Shown: positions 17,032 through 26,082, numbered from the stretch's first letter. The stretch is 64,000 bases of DNA from JABCYV01 sp035512155 (GCA_035512155.1 DATKEN010000122.1:1-64000), one strand, 5' to 3'. Notes: generated by a model from the letters alone, not told the origin. Program-made: numbers and translations.

Positions 17032-18867
17032 TTAAGGCAGGTAGTACCGGAAAGAGGTCAAGAACATGTTTTCGATCCCATGCGGCCCGATGCCGATGGT
17101 GCTCCCCTTGGGAGGTGCACCTACCCAGGTGTTGCGCACGATGTACGAATACTGTGGGCCCCACTGCAGTCTGCCCTTCGGACCGTTGTAAAAGCGATAC
17201 CAGAATCCGAAGGTACCCTCAATCAGGTTGCGGGTATCACCGGTGCAATTGCCAGGGTTGGTCGGAGTGAACCCATTAATGGTGGTGCCCGGCGGCAATT
17301 CCGTCGAGCAACCGGAGTTATTAAACAGCGGCGACCCATAGCCGACGGCTTTGCCCGATGAGTTGAGGAGCCAATACTTCTGGACATATTCGCCTCCGCC
17401 GTTGGCATAGATATCCAACTTAGCGGCGTGGTATTCGAGGGTACCCAGGGCCTGGTAGCTGCGCAGCGGAGACAACGTGCCGTCGGGACGTACGGTTGCG
17501 TCCGACAATCCAACGGTACCGTAGCGGCCGATGCCGGCGCCGCCCAGAAAGTGCACGCCCACATCCACGTGCTTATTGAGGAGAGAAACGCGACCGTTCC
17601 CCCCCGCACCCCAACCGTCCCTGGAGTTGTTCAAAGCGCCCGCCGCGGATGGGCCCGTCACTCCGTTGCAAATTGAAGTAGCGCTTGCAGTTGCGCAAGG
17701 GAAAATACGATCACGGAGGCGGGTGTACAGACCGAAGATCTCGAAGTGACTCCACTTCGAAGGTTCCAAGGCCGCTTTGAACACCAGGTCCGGGCTGGGA
17801 TTGAACGAGTAGTTGGCGTTGAAAGCATTGTAAAGACCACCGCTGTTGCCCAGAGAACCAATCACGAAATTGGCAGCGTTCCCGTGAGCCGTCAAAGTTT
17901 CCTGCGAATTCTCGACTGAGAAGCCCAGCCACAGCTTGTCCCCTAAGTTCTTGGTGATCCGTAAACCATATTGCCGCGCCCAACTAAAACCCGCAGTGTA
18001 TTGCGGGTCAATCGTCATGGGCAGGGCTTCGGAACGGTTATCCAGTCCTTTCCTCGTCTCGGTGACCAAGCTCCACATTTGTCCGCCAGTGAAAGTCCAC
18101 CCGTCACTGAGGGCGGCCTGACCCCAGGCCTGCCGCTGACGGAGGGTGTAACTGTTGCTCTCGTTATTGTTCGAGGTAACGCCCGCGGAGAGGAAGTCGG
18201 CTTCCACATAGCCGCGCAGGGTAGCGGATTTCAGTTTGCCTTCGGCCAACATGGAAATGCGCGACTGACGGCCGGACCCAAAGAATTCCGACAGCTTGCT
18301 TTGCGAGCTTCCGGAGAACGGGGTTGAATTGAAAGGCGTGTTGATGTCGGCAGCCAGCGCTCTTTGCCGCCACACCGTTTCCGCCGCCAGGAAGCCACCG
18401 GGGGTGATGGTAATGCCCTTCACATGAATTGCGAGGGGGCTTTCCAAGCCTGAAATCGTCTTTTGAGTTTCCTGCAGAGTCAGCGCGGTATTGGTTGAGT
18501 TCTGTTTGAGATCGGAGACGTCACTGGACAGCGCAGTCACCGTTTGTTCCTGCTTGGCAGTTGCCGAAGCGGCGGCGTCCGCCTGGGTTTGAGCCTGAGT
18601 GGCAGCCGTCTGGCTCTGGTCCAGCCGCTGCTGTAGTTGTTGAATCGATTGATCGCGAGTCTGTAGATCCTGCCTGAGTTGCTGGATTTGCTGCTGTTGA
18701 GCATCGATCGCCTGCTTCATCTGATCGAGCTGTGCAGCCACGCTGGATCCGGTTGTGGCTGCTTTGCGTTTTTTGGGGCTGCTGCCGCTACTGGATTGCG
18801 GAGCTGGCGCCGCGAAGGCAATGGCGGTCATTACGACCGACAATCCGAAAGCTAGAACGCGCTTCAT
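17032..18867 (-). CDS. Outer-membrane porin with coiled-coil N-terminus (DcaP-like)
   Basis: The start is the ATG at 18867 (GGGAGGA upstream), giving 611 residues; a GTG twelve bases earlier is less likely. A signal peptide (about 1-20) is followed by a Lys/Ser linker. A Gln-rich coiled coil follows (about residues 45-125, repeating QQQIQQLRQDLQ-like heptads), and then a long beta-barrel region with alternating aromatic and polar residues, ending in the aromatic strand FLTSFRYYLP. This layout matches the DcaP/acidobacterial porin group, trimeric channels whose coiled coil extends into the periplasm. The substrate is unknown. It diverges from a phosphate-binding-protein gene, so an anion channel is one possibility, but that is only positional. 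Confidence 0.75.
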   Translation of the reverse strand: MKRVLAFGLSVVMTAIAFAAPAPQSSSGSSPKKRKAATTGSSVAAQLDQMKQAIDAQQQQIQQLRQDLQTRDQSIQQLQQRLDQSQTAATQAQTQADAAASATAKQEQTVTALSSDVSDLKQNSTNTALTLQETQKTISGLESPLAIHVKGITITPGGFLAAETVWRQRALAADINTPFNSTPFSGSSQSKLSEFFGSGRQSRISMLAEGKLKSATLRGYVEADFLSAGVTSNNNESNSYTLRQRQAWGQAALSDGWTFTGGQMWSLVTETRKGLDNRSEALPMTIDPQYTAGFSWARQYGLRITKNLGDKLWLGFSVENSQETLTAHGNAANFVIGSLGNSGGLYNAFNANYSFNPSPDLVFKAALEPSKWSHFEIFGLYTRLRDRIFPCATASATSICNGVTGPSAAGALNNSRDGWGAGGNGRVSLLNKHVDVGVHFLGGAGIGRYGTVGLSDATVRPDGTLSPLRSYQALGTLEYHAAKLDIYANGGGEYVQKYWLLNSSGKAVGYGSPLFNNSGCSTELPPGTTINGFTPTNPGNCTGDTRNLIEGTFGFWYRFYNGPKGRLQWGPQYSYIVRNTWVGAPPKGSTIGIGPHGIENMFLTSFRYYLP

Positions 18868-19270
18868 TCGTCCTCCCACGTGACAAATAGAGATAAGAAA
18901 CCAACGCCCGGTTCCGAGGAACCAGTGCGCAACTTTAGTCAGAAGTCAGAAGTTGTGCAAGCGGTCGATGCTATGCGGCATGTGTTAACAACTGATGAAT
19001 ATTGGATAAATATCCAGTGAATCGGCCGCGAGTACTGAGCTTGATCGTATTGATCTTGAATAACTTACCCAGGAGTCAGACAGTTTTCCAGCGATTCTAT
19101 TCCGACGTGTTCAACAGACAAAAGTGGATCTTCCCCGGGGGAGATTCTAGAAACTGGAGGCCTCGCCGAGTACATCGGTTGATACTGCTCTTGGACCCCG
19201 AATTGCGTTCATCATGCCTTAGAGAGTAGGGGTCGGACTACGACATAGTGGCCGGAAAGGAGCAGACTGA
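18868..19270. promoter_or_regulatory. Divergent promoter region between porin and pstS-like gene
   Basis: About 400 bp without a credible gene. It contains a 14-bp palindrome TGGATA-AA-TATCCA at 19003-19016, a plausible regulator site between the two divergent genes. The plus-strand gene's ribosome site GGAAAGGAG is at its right end. Confidence 0.4.
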
Positions 19271-20314
19271 ATGCAATCCGGGAAAACAATGGTTGCCTCG
19301 TGGTCCATTGCGATTGTGACCAGCCTTCTGATTCTGTTTGTGGCTTCCGTCCAGGCGCAAAGCAGGATTTCTCTTGTAGGATCTGGCTCGAATGTCCCGA
19401 GCCACCTGTATGCGGCGTGGACGGATGAATTTAACAAGAAGAACGCCAACATACAGGTACGCTACCTTTCGATGAGCACGGTGGAGGGTATCCGCCAGAT
19501 CAGCGAGGGCTCGGGAGATTTTGCAGCCGGCGAAATACCGCTGAGTCCCGAACAGATGCATGGTTCCAAGGTTTCGCTGGGACAGATTCCAAGTGTGCTG
19601 GTGGGTCTTGTTCCCATCTATAAACTCTCAGGCAACCCGGAGCTGAACTTTTCAGGCGAAGTCCTGGCACAGATTTACCTGGGAGCAATTAAGAATTGGA
19701 AAGACCCGCGCCTGGCAAAATTGAATCCCGCCGCGGCTTTGCCGGATCTGCCCATCTCAGTGGTCCACCGTTCCTCGGGGAAGGGATCGAACTACATCTT
19801 CACCGATTTTCTATCCAAGACGAGTGCTGAGTTCCGCTCGCAGGTGGGCGTCAACGCCTCTCCAAAGTGGCCGCTGGGGACTGAAGCCAATCGCGGCGAA
19901 GACATGGTCGAACAGGTAGGGTCGACACCGGGGGCGATCGGCTACGTGGAGTTGAATTTCGCGCGGCGCCCCGATATCGGATATGGCAACGTGCGGAACT
20001 CAGCAGGACGATTTGTTAGAGCGACGCCCGCCAGCATAACCGCCGCCTGCGTCGCATTTCAAAAATCAATTCCCAAGGATTTTGGCATATCTCTCACTAA
20101 TGCTTCTGGCAAGGAGTCCTATCCCATTTCCAGTTTTACCTGGCTCTATGTGCCATCATCCGCATCTGCTACTGAACGCAGTCGGGCGCTGGGACAATTT
20201 CTGGCTTGGGCACTTGCGGACGGCCAGAGTATCGCGCAGGGCATGGGCTATGCCACCCTTCCGCCCGGCGTCCTGTCGAAGGCGCGGGCGGCCGTGAGCC
20301 CTTATAGTCGATAG
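19271..20314 (+). CDS. PstS-like phosphate-binding periplasmic protein
   Basis: This 347-residue protein has an N-terminal signal peptide (about 1-29, ending VQAQ) and the PstS fold signatures: GSGSNVPSHLYAAW (about 37-50), the SEGSGDFAAGEIPLS block (about 77-91), IYLGAIKNWKDP (about 136), and VHRSSGKGSNYIFTDFLS (about 162-179), which resembles the phosphate-contacting R-x-S-G-S/K segment. It would bind phosphate (or a similar oxyanion) for an ABC importer. No pstCAB or phoU genes are nearby, so it either serves a transporter encoded elsewhere or acts as a sensor. The start is chosen for the strong GGAAAGGAG 9 nt upstream. Confidence 0.82.
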   Translation: MQSGKTMVASWSIAIVTSLLILFVASVQAQSRISLVGSGSNVPSHLYAAWTDEFNKKNANIQVRYLSMSTVEGIRQISEGSGDFAAGEIPLSPEQMHGSKVSLGQIPSVLVGLVPIYKLSGNPELNFSGEVLAQIYLGAIKNWKDPRLAKLNPAAALPDLPISVVHRSSGKGSNYIFTDFLSKTSAEFRSQVGVNASPKWPLGTEANRGEDMVEQVGSTPGAIGYVELNFARRPDIGYGNVRNSAGRFVRATPASITAACVAFQKSIPKDFGISLTNASGKESYPISSFTWLYVPSSASATERSRALGQFLAWALADGQSIAQGMGYATLPPGVLSKARAAVSPYSR

Positions 20315-20371
20315 CAGTTCTGGCTCGTTGTTAGCTGGATTGCGCGGCAGGCTGCGCCAGGAAAAGGAAAA

Positions 20372-20449
20372 GGCCGTGACATTGGTTATGCTCTAGCCGC
20401 CGACTCCTGCGAGGGAGTCATCAGCGTGGAGGCATGCACCATCACGGCC
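20372..20449. ncRNA. Strongly folded 78-nt element downstream of the pstS-like gene
   Basis: GGCCGTGA (20372-20379) pairs perfectly with TCACGGCC (20442-20449). Inside it, GGT/ACC, ATGC/GCAT and CTCTA/TGGAG continue the helix, and GACTCC-N6-GGAGTC (20402-20419) caps it. Further compact hairpins follow, such as ACCGGG-N4-CCCGGT near 20535. No riboswitch class I know fits. It could be a structured RNA, a terminator read from the minus strand (TTTTCCTTTTCC follows there), or a palindromic repeat. The strand is undecided. Confidence 0.4.
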
Positions 20450-20841
20450 CTTGATGCGATCGCCGCTTTCGCGGTCCCAAACCCCAACCACTCCTCGCAG
20501 AGTTAGTCGGTTTTTTCGGGTCTGGCGGCCTACCGGGTTGCCCCGGTGAACCAATCACTCAGTCTGCTTCGGACTGGCAAAATTTTATTTGTGCCAACCC
20601 TTTCGACCGTCGACGTCGCGAACCTTAAACATTCCTGTAATAATTGTCAACGCCGCTTTTCGGTGCAATGTCGACATCTGCGAGATAGCAAAATGAAAAT
20701 TACAACTCGTTGAGCTCTCGGCGTTTGTTGTGAGGCAAAATCGTTACGCTTCGTTTTCCACAGAGACTTCCACAATCGTGAAAATGGTTCGAGGTTTAAA
20801 AAATGAACCATCATCATGTCTTGACGACAGAGAGGAGGGTA
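20450..20841. other. Non-coding stretch before the RNase HI-like gene
   Basis: It contains small hairpins (ACCGGG/CCCGGT and CAGTC/GACTG) and AT-rich DNA near 20640-20800 that probably holds the promoter of the next gene. No supported open frame. Confidence 0.35.
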
Positions 20842-21273
20842 ATGCATGGTTTCTCTTACAGAAACGACGCCATGTTAGATCTCGTAGCCTACATCGACGG
20901 CGGTTCTCTGGGAAATCCGGGACCATCGGGTATTGGCGTGGTGATCGAAGGCTCCGCCGAAGGCAAGATCAGAATCGCAAAATGGATTGGGCGCCAGGAC
21001 AACAATGTCGCTGAGTACATTGCCCTGCTGGAGGCTTTGCAATACGCTTTGGCCTTGAAGGCCAAGGCCCTGCATGTTTACTCCGATTCGGAAGTTGTGG
21101 TCAGGCAGATGATCGGCGAGTACACCTGCCGCAGCCCGCGCCTCTATTCTCTGAACTGGATCTGTCGTAAGCTGGCCCGCTCATTCAATTTCTCGATCTC
21201 CCACGTCCGACGGGAGGACAACACCGAGGCGAACGATTTAGCCTGCTCTGTGCTACGCGGAGAGCTTTCGTAG
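20842..21273 (+). CDS. RNase HI-like ribonuclease (RVT_3 type)
   Basis: The 143-residue product starts at the ATG at 20842, just after AGGAGGGTA; an in-frame ATG at 20803 lacks a ribosome site. The four acidic residues of the RNase H active site are in place: Asp in YIDGGSLGNPGPSG (about 19), Glu in NNVAEYIALLEAL (about 54), Asp in VYSDSEVVVRQM (about 77) and Asp in REDNTEANDLA (about 126). The protein lacks the basic handle of E. coli RNase HI, as in the reverse-transcriptase-like RNase H group. It should cleave RNA in RNA:DNA hybrids. It is monocistronic and converges with the TPR gene. Confidence 0.85.
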   Translation: MHGFSYRNDAMLDLVAYIDGGSLGNPGPSGIGVVIEGSAEGKIRIAKWIGRQDNNVAEYIALLEALQYALALKAKALHVYSDSEVVVRQMIGEYTCRSPRLYSLNWICRKLARSFNFSISHVRREDNTEANDLACSVLRGELS

Positions 21274-21349
21274 CAGACCCGCTAGCGAATTTTTTGAGGC
21301 TCACGGACGCCGACGTCTGAGCATCTTATGCGGCCTCGAAATCACATAT

Positions 21350-22642
21350 TTACTGAAGTCCGCCTTGGCTTTTGTTCAATCGGTCAGCTTCGCGCTGCTC
21401 AGCTGTTGCCTCGGCTGGGCGTCCAGTCAAGGTGTAGATTTCGGCCATGCGCCGGTGCGGTTCAGCCTCGTGCGGCCGCAACCTCGCCGCCTCTTCCAGA
21501 TAACGAAGCGAATCCGAATACTGCTTGGCAGCCTGGCTTTTCTGCGCCAGTCCGAAGGCGGTGACGTAGAGCAGGTCCGAGGTTGGGGAATCCTGCGGAT
21601 TGAGTTGGTGTGCGCGGTGCAGCGCTTGATATGCTGGAGTATCTTCACCCAGCTTCATCAGCACGGCTCCATAGAGAGCGTTCAGCTGAAACAAGTCTGG
21701 CCAGCGTTGTACGGCAGTTGCCAGCGGCGCGCGCGCTAGCTCAAACTGATTGAGCTGATAGTAGGCGAGCGCCAGATTGTATTGCATCTGCGGCGATTGT
21801 GGAGCCAGTTCTGCGGCCCGGCGCAGAGGCTTCAGCGCTGCCTCCAAATCCCCATGTTGACCGTAAATCGTGCCCAGTTCGGTCAGCTTTTCGGCGTTGT
21901 CGGGATCGTAAAGTTGTTCGCAAAGAGCACGCGCTTCCTCGCGCGGGCCCTGATCCAGCTTTTGTCCGCATTCCAGCCTAAGCTTGCTCTCATTATTGTC
22001 GCGCTGGCGCAATTGCTCCGACAGCGCCAAGGCCTGCGTCGCTTCTTGCTCGCGCCCCTGCTTGCGATACACGGACGCCAGTTGGTATGGGATACGAGCA
22101 TCCCGCGGGTTCGCCGGGGACGCTTCCTTTAACCATTTTTCGGCCGCGGTCAAATCACCCTGCTTGAAGTACGCATATCCGAGATAGTAGGCGGTGTCGG
22201 GAAAAGGCGGCTTGACGACGGCCTGCTCGAGATTTCGGATCGCGCCTTCAAAGTTGTGGTCGTCCAGATCCAGCCTTCCCAGGTAATAAAGGACGTTGGG
22301 ATGATTCCCTACCTCGCGGCGCACGATTTCGAGCTGCTTACGCGCTTCATCTGATTTATGCATCTCGAAAAGTGCGACGGCCAAGGGGAACCGCGCCCTT
22401 AGAGTTAACTTGGGGTCTAACTGGAGGGCGGCTCGAAATTCGCTCACCGCTGTCTCGTACTGGTCCAGCTTCAAAGCATCGTAGCCCTTACCCAAGTGGA
22501 CTTCGGGAGCATCGCCTGCGGAGGGCCTCGCGGCGGGGGTCTGCTGAGGTGCAACCTGGCTTACTTCTATCGAGAACAGTGTTAGCGCGAGCACTACCGG
22601 CAAGGATCGTTGAATGTATCGAGGGAGGTATCGAATCCTCAT
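21350..22642 (-). CDS. Secreted TPR-repeat protein
   Basis: From the ATG at 22642 the protein has 430 residues: a signal peptide or anchor (IQRSLPVVLALTLFSIEVS, about 9-27), a Pro/Ala linker, then about nine tetratricopeptide repeats. Examples are the YDALKLDQYETAVSEFRAAL, YFKQGDLTAAEKWL and YNLALAYYQLNQFELARAPL blocks. A longer open frame to 22876 has no ribosome site and an unlikely composition. TPR arrays mediate protein-protein contacts; no enzymatic domain is present. It lies 157 bp downstream of the peroxiredoxin gene on the same strand, possibly co-transcribed. Confidence 0.75.
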   Translation of the reverse strand: MRIRYLPRYIQRSLPVVLALTLFSIEVSQVAPQQTPAARPSAGDAPEVHLGKGYDALKLDQYETAVSEFRAALQLDPKLTLRARFPLAVALFEMHKSDEARKQLEIVRREVGNHPNVLYYLGRLDLDDHNFEGAIRNLEQAVVKPPFPDTAYYLGYAYFKQGDLTAAEKWLKEASPANPRDARIPYQLASVYRKQGREQEATQALALSEQLRQRDNNESKLRLECGQKLDQGPREEARALCEQLYDPDNAEKLTELGTIYGQHGDLEAALKPLRRAAELAPQSPQMQYNLALAYYQLNQFELARAPLATAVQRWPDLFQLNALYGAVLMKLGEDTPAYQALHRAHQLNPQDSPTSDLLYVTAFGLAQKSQAAKQYSDSLRYLEEAARLRPHEAEPHRRMAEIYTLTGRPAEATAEQREADRLNKSQGGLQ

Positions 22643-22799
22643 GGTATTCCGCCGCAGCTCCCGGGCAGGGATGGAGGACCATTCATCTCTGTGCTCAGCC
22701 GAATCTTCAGGGATCGATGCCTGAAGATCCGTTTCGTGAGCGCGGGCGAGAACCTGCTCCCAAGGAAGCAGGATCGCGCTCGCGCTATCGTAGATCGGG

Positions 22800-23492
22800 C
22801 TATTTCGGCTGCGGCACGATTCGCAGATACGGCTTGGGCGACTTCCAGCCTCCAGGATATTTCTGCTTGGCTTCATCGTTCGATACCGCCGGCAGGATGA
22901 TCACCTCGTCGCCCTGTTTCCAATTCACCGGCGTGGCAACCTTGTGCTTGGCTGTAAGCTGCATGGAATCGAGGACGCGCAGAATCTCATCAAAGTTGCG
23001 GCCCGTGCTCATTGGATAGCTCAGCTGTAGCTTGATCTTTTTGTCCGGACCGACTACGAACACAGTGCGGACGGTCGCATTGTCCGCGGCGGTACGGCCG
23101 GCACAGCTATCGCCGCTTTCGGCGGGCAACATTCCGTAGAGCTTGGCGATTTTGAGCTGCGGGTCGCCGATCATCGGATAGTTCACCTTGTGGCCCTGAG
23201 TCTCTTCAATATCCGCTGCCCATTTGCTGTGATCGCTCACGGGATCGACACTCAGCCCAATGATCTTGCAGTTGCGTTTGGCAAATTCGGGTTGCAGCCC
23301 TGCCATGTAGCCGAGCTCGGTGGTGCAGACCGGGGTGAAGTCTTTGGGATGTGAGAATAGGACCGCCCAGCCATCGCCGATCCACTCGTGGAAGCGGACC
23401 GTGCCCTGAGTGGTTTCGGCCGTAAAATCGGGCGCAGTGTCGTTAATGCGCGGAATCGCGGATATATTTTGCGTTTGGACTTGGGTGCTCAT
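22800..23492 (-). CDS. 1-Cys peroxiredoxin (Prx6 family)
   Basis: This 230-residue protein carries the peroxidatic motif DFTPVCTTE (Cys at about residue 56), the Thr/Arg pair of the active site (Thr53; Arg in ADNATVRTVFVV at about 144), and the long C-terminal Prx6 domain (about 170-230, with PVNWKQGDEVIILP). It reduces H2O2 and organic peroxides with an external thiol donor. A second Cys sits in SGDSCAGRTA (about 131), between the sheet strands, and could serve as an atypical resolving residue. GAGGAGAAAAC precedes the ATG. A promoter-terminator arrangement 90-250 bp upstream may regulate it. Confidence 0.92.
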   Translation of the reverse strand: MSTQVQTQNISAIPRINDTAPDFTAETTQGTVRFHEWIGDGWAVLFSHPKDFTPVCTTELGYMAGLQPEFAKRNCKIIGLSVDPVSDHSKWAADIEETQGHKVNYPMIGDPQLKIAKLYGMLPAESGDSCAGRTAADNATVRTVFVVGPDKKIKLQLSYPMSTGRNFDEILRVLDSMQLTAKHKVATPVNWKQGDEVIILPAVSNDEAKQKYPGGWKSPKPYLRIVPQPK

Positions 23493-23587
23493 AAGTTTTC
23501 TCCTCGTTGGATGAATTTCTTGTTCATCCCGAAAGTTCGGGGACGTTCGTCACCCGCCACAGCCTGTAGATCGGGAGGGTATCAGTC

Positions 23588-23705
23588 AAAAAAGAAACCC
23601 AGCCAGTCTGGCCGGGTGGGTGACAGAAACCGCGTCTGCGCTACCCACACACCGACGTCCGGAGACAACAGCACAGGACGACCGACGCGGAGTGCAAGCA
23701 CATCA
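23588..23705 (-). ncRNA. Possible small RNA or terminated leader upstream of the peroxiredoxin gene
   Basis: A promoter (-35 TTGACT at 23735-23740, 17-bp spacer, -10 TATTCT at 23712-23717) and an intrinsic terminator (8-bp stem ACCCGGCC/GGCTGGGT with one G-U pair, 23597-23617, then TTTCTTTTTT) define a transcript of about 118 nt with no open frame. It ends about 95 bp before the peroxiredoxin start. Either it is an sRNA, or the terminator is an attenuator in the peroxiredoxin leader. Confidence 0.5.
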
Positions 23706-23788
23706 CGGGATAGAATACGCGACCTCCAAAATCCAGTCAAACGGGGCAAACCTCGGCCGGCGGCCGGCTGGCGCTACAATGAATCAGC

Positions 23789-24682
23789 ATGGCGACAAAA
23801 CCTCGAAAGTTTCCTTTTGTGCAGTTAGACGTTTTTTCGTCACGTCCGCTTGAAGGTAATCAGCTTGCCGTCTTTTCCGATGGCCGAGGACTCAGCGACC
23901 AAGAAATGCAGGCCCTAGCCCGCGAGATGAATCTGTCGGAGACAACTTTCATCTTGCCTCGCGATGCCGCAACGGAGCGTAAGCACGGGACGAGAGTTCG
24001 CATCTTTACCCCGACGGAAGAATTGCCATTCGCGGGTCACCCGACGTTGGGCACGGCATTTTTCCTGCGCGGGTCGAGCGGAACTAGTGAAATCGCCCTC
24101 GACCTCAAGGTCGGAAGGGTCCCGGTGCACTTTGAGGAAGCGCGCGGGCAGCCGCTGTTCGGTGAGATGACTCAGGTGGACCCGAAATTCGGTCCGCAAC
24201 ACGACCGTGAAGCCGTGGTGCGTGTGGCTGGCTTGCGAGACGGCGACATCGATCCTTCGCTGCCCATTCAGACGGTTTCGACTGGACTGCCCTTCACCGT
24301 GGTTCCCTTGCGCGGGCTGGAGATCATCGAACGACTTCACGTGGATGTCGCCAGCTCTGCGGAATATCTAGAACAAAGCGGGGGGAAATTCTTCTATTTC
24401 GTTTCGCGGGAGACGGTTGATCGTGCCGCCCGGCTGCACGCCCGCATGATGTTCTATAGCGGCGAGGACCCGGCTACCGGATCAGCGGCGGGATGTGCGG
24501 CAGCATGGATGGTCGCGCACGGTGTAGCCCAGCCAGACGAGCGCGTTCTGATCGAGCAAGGAGTCGAAATGAAACGGCCAAGTCGCATCCTTGTTCGCGC
24601 ATCACGCCGGGATGACCGAGTGGTTAACGTTCGGGTTGGTGGAAATGTTGTGGAAGTCCTGCGCGGAGAAGTTTGTTTTTAA
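23789..24682 (+). CDS. PhzF-family isomerase
   Basis: This 297-residue protein has the PhzF/DAP-epimerase-like fold: an N-terminal VQLDVFSSRPLEGNQLAVF block (about 9-27) and the conserved Glu in MNLSETTFIL (about 49). RIFTPTEELPFAGHPTLGTAF (shown in part; about 68-88) and GEDPATGSAAGCAAAW (about 227-242) complete the two pseudo-symmetric halves. PhzF itself isomerises 2,3-dihydro-3-hydroxyanthranilate; most relatives have unknown substrates. No phenazine genes are present, so the biological role is open. The start has no strong ribosome site; it begins at the ATG at 23789. Confidence 0.85.
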   Translation: MATKPRKFPFVQLDVFSSRPLEGNQLAVFSDGRGLSDQEMQALAREMNLSETTFILPRDAATERKHGTRVRIFTPTEELPFAGHPTLGTAFFLRGSSGTSEIALDLKVGRVPVHFEEARGQPLFGEMTQVDPKFGPQHDREAVVRVAGLRDGDIDPSLPIQTVSTGLPFTVVPLRGLEIIERLHVDVASSAEYLEQSGGKFFYFVSRETVDRAARLHARMMFYSGEDPATGSAAGCAAAWMVAHGVAQPDERVLIEQGVEMKRPSRILVRASRRDDRVVNVRVGGNVVEVLRGEVCF

Positions 24683-24896
24683 AATCGAGTTCGCGATTGT
24701 GCCGAAAAAATCGTGGGATGCACAACTCTGAAGATTTTTCAATGGGGCTGATCTGCCATTGGCATCGACGGCACTTTACATCTTGCGCCAGAGCCTCTAC
24801 GATTCATCTCGCTCTAAATTCTCCCGGTCACTGAAAAGGTTTTCGAGTCCCCCTGGCGCCGTCGCCGCCCATGCGCTCCGCCATTCGGAAACACGA

Positions 24897-25316
24897 ATGA
24901 AGCCCAAACGAACGATTCTCTGTGTAGACGATAACGAACAAGCGCTCTCCATCCGTAAGGTGATGCTGGAAACTCGCGGCTATCGCGTGGTTACGTGCAT
25001 TAGTGGCGAAGATGCCCTGGAGTGTTTCAAGAGGGGCGGGGTGGATCTGGTGCTCACTGATCTCATCATGCCTGGCCTCGACGGAAGCAAATTGATCGAC
25101 GCGGTCAAGAACATCTCGCCCCAGACGCCGGCAATCCTGCTCTCCGGCAAAGTCAGAATCTACGATCGCGACACTCGTGCTGATGTGTTTCTACCCAAAG
25201 GCATGTACGCACCCGCAGAACTTCTGGAACGCATTCGACTCTTGCTCGTCCGCAAGCGCGGGCCCAAGCGCGCGCCGCAACGGGCGGAGCGTGCGACAGC
25301 CACCAGCGCCGCCTAG
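24897..25316 (+). CDS. Stand-alone receiver (CheY-like) response regulator
   Basis: The chosen ATG at 24897 gives a 139-residue protein beginning KPKRTILCVDDNEQAL. The acidic pocket (Asp-Asp at about 11-12), the phospho-acceptor Asp in LVLTDLIMPGLDG (about 55), the Ser in ILLSGKV (about 83) and Lys in VFLPKGM (about 102) are present. Upstream in-frame codons back to 24759 code for low-quality sequence and probably are untranslated. It has no output domain, only a basic Arg/Ala tail. A partner kinase is not adjacent; the large kinases at 32-41 kb are candidates by proximity only. Confidence 0.8.
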   Translation: MKPKRTILCVDDNEQALSIRKVMLETRGYRVVTCISGEDALECFKRGGVDLVLTDLIMPGLDGSKLIDAVKNISPQTPAILLSGKVRIYDRDTRADVFLPKGMYAPAELLERIRLLLVRKRGPKRAPQRAERATATSAA

Positions 25317-25362
25317 GCCGGTTCCGAATCCATTCGCTTGCGCACGGCTTCGTGTAAGATCG

Positions 25363-26082
25363 ATGGTTTGGATGGCAGCCTTTATCGAAGCCGTAGAACT
25401 GCGAAAGGTCTATCACGTGGGCAAGATCGAAGTGCCCGCGCTGCGCGGCGTTTCCTTCAGCGTACAAAAAGGAGAATATGTCAGCGTCGTGGGCCCTTCG
25501 GGCAGCGGCAAGTCCACGCTGTTTTACCTTCTGGGCGGGCTAACCCGCGCCGATTCGGGCCGCGTGGTTATCGACGGCGACGATTTCGCCCAGCTCTCTG
25601 ACGCCGAGCGCACGAGGATGCGCAAGCGCAAGATTGGCTTTGTTTTCCAGAAATTCAACCTCTTACCCACTCTGGATGCGCGTTCCAACATTTATATTGC
25701 GATCGATATCGCGGGCACTAATGGCAGCTTCGACAAAGCATACTTCGAGCGAATCGTCGGATTGCTGGGGCTGGAGAATCGTCTGCCGCATCGGCCCTCG
25801 GAGCTCTCCGGAGGAGAGCAGCAGCGGGTGGCGCTGGCACGGGCGCTGATCAACAAACCGGCAATCGTTCTGGCCGACGAACCTACCGGCAACTTGGATT
25901 CGAAAAACTCAGAAATTGTGCTCAATATGCTACGCCATTCGAATCGCGAACTGGGTCAGACCGTGCTGATGATTACGCACAATCCGGAAGCCGCCAGCTA
26001 CGGGGATCGGATTATCCACATGCGCGACGGCGAAATCGTAGCGCCTGAGAAAGATCCGCAGTGGACTGGCCACTCGGCTTAG
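25363..26082 (+). CDS. ABC transporter ATP-binding protein (LolD/MacB type)
   Basis: This protein of about 239 residues has Walker A GPSGSGKST (about 44-52), a Q-loop in FVFQKFNLLPTL, signature LSGGEQQRVALARAL (about 149), Walker B IVLADEPTGNLDS and the switch His in MITHNPEAA. The EPTGNLDSKN block and short length match the LolD/MacB/FtsE group, which power lipoprotein release or efflux with a FtsX-like permease. No permease is adjacent, which is unusual for this group. Start choice between ATG 25363 and ATG 25372 is uncertain. Confidence 0.85.
   Translation: MVWMAAFIEAVELRKVYHVGKIEVPALRGVSFSVQKGEYVSVVGPSGSGKSTLFYLLGGLTRADSGRVVIDGDDFAQLSDAERTRMRKRKIGFVFQKFNLLPTLDARSNIYIAIDIAGTNGSFDKAYFERIVGLLGLENRLPHRPSELSGGEQQRVALARALINKPAIVLADEPTGNLDSKNSEIVLNMLRHSNRELGQTVLMITHNPEAASYGDRIIHMRDGEIVAPEKDPQWTGHSA

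Noticed and set aside
16748..17164. 138-codon minus-strand frame beyond the porin stop
   Set aside because: It overlaps the porin in another frame, with improbable composition and no start signal.
20434..20454. Mini-frame M-H-H-H-G-P as a histidine attenuator leader
   Set aside because: No histidine biosynthesis or transport gene follows; the next gene is RNase HI-like, 390 bp away.
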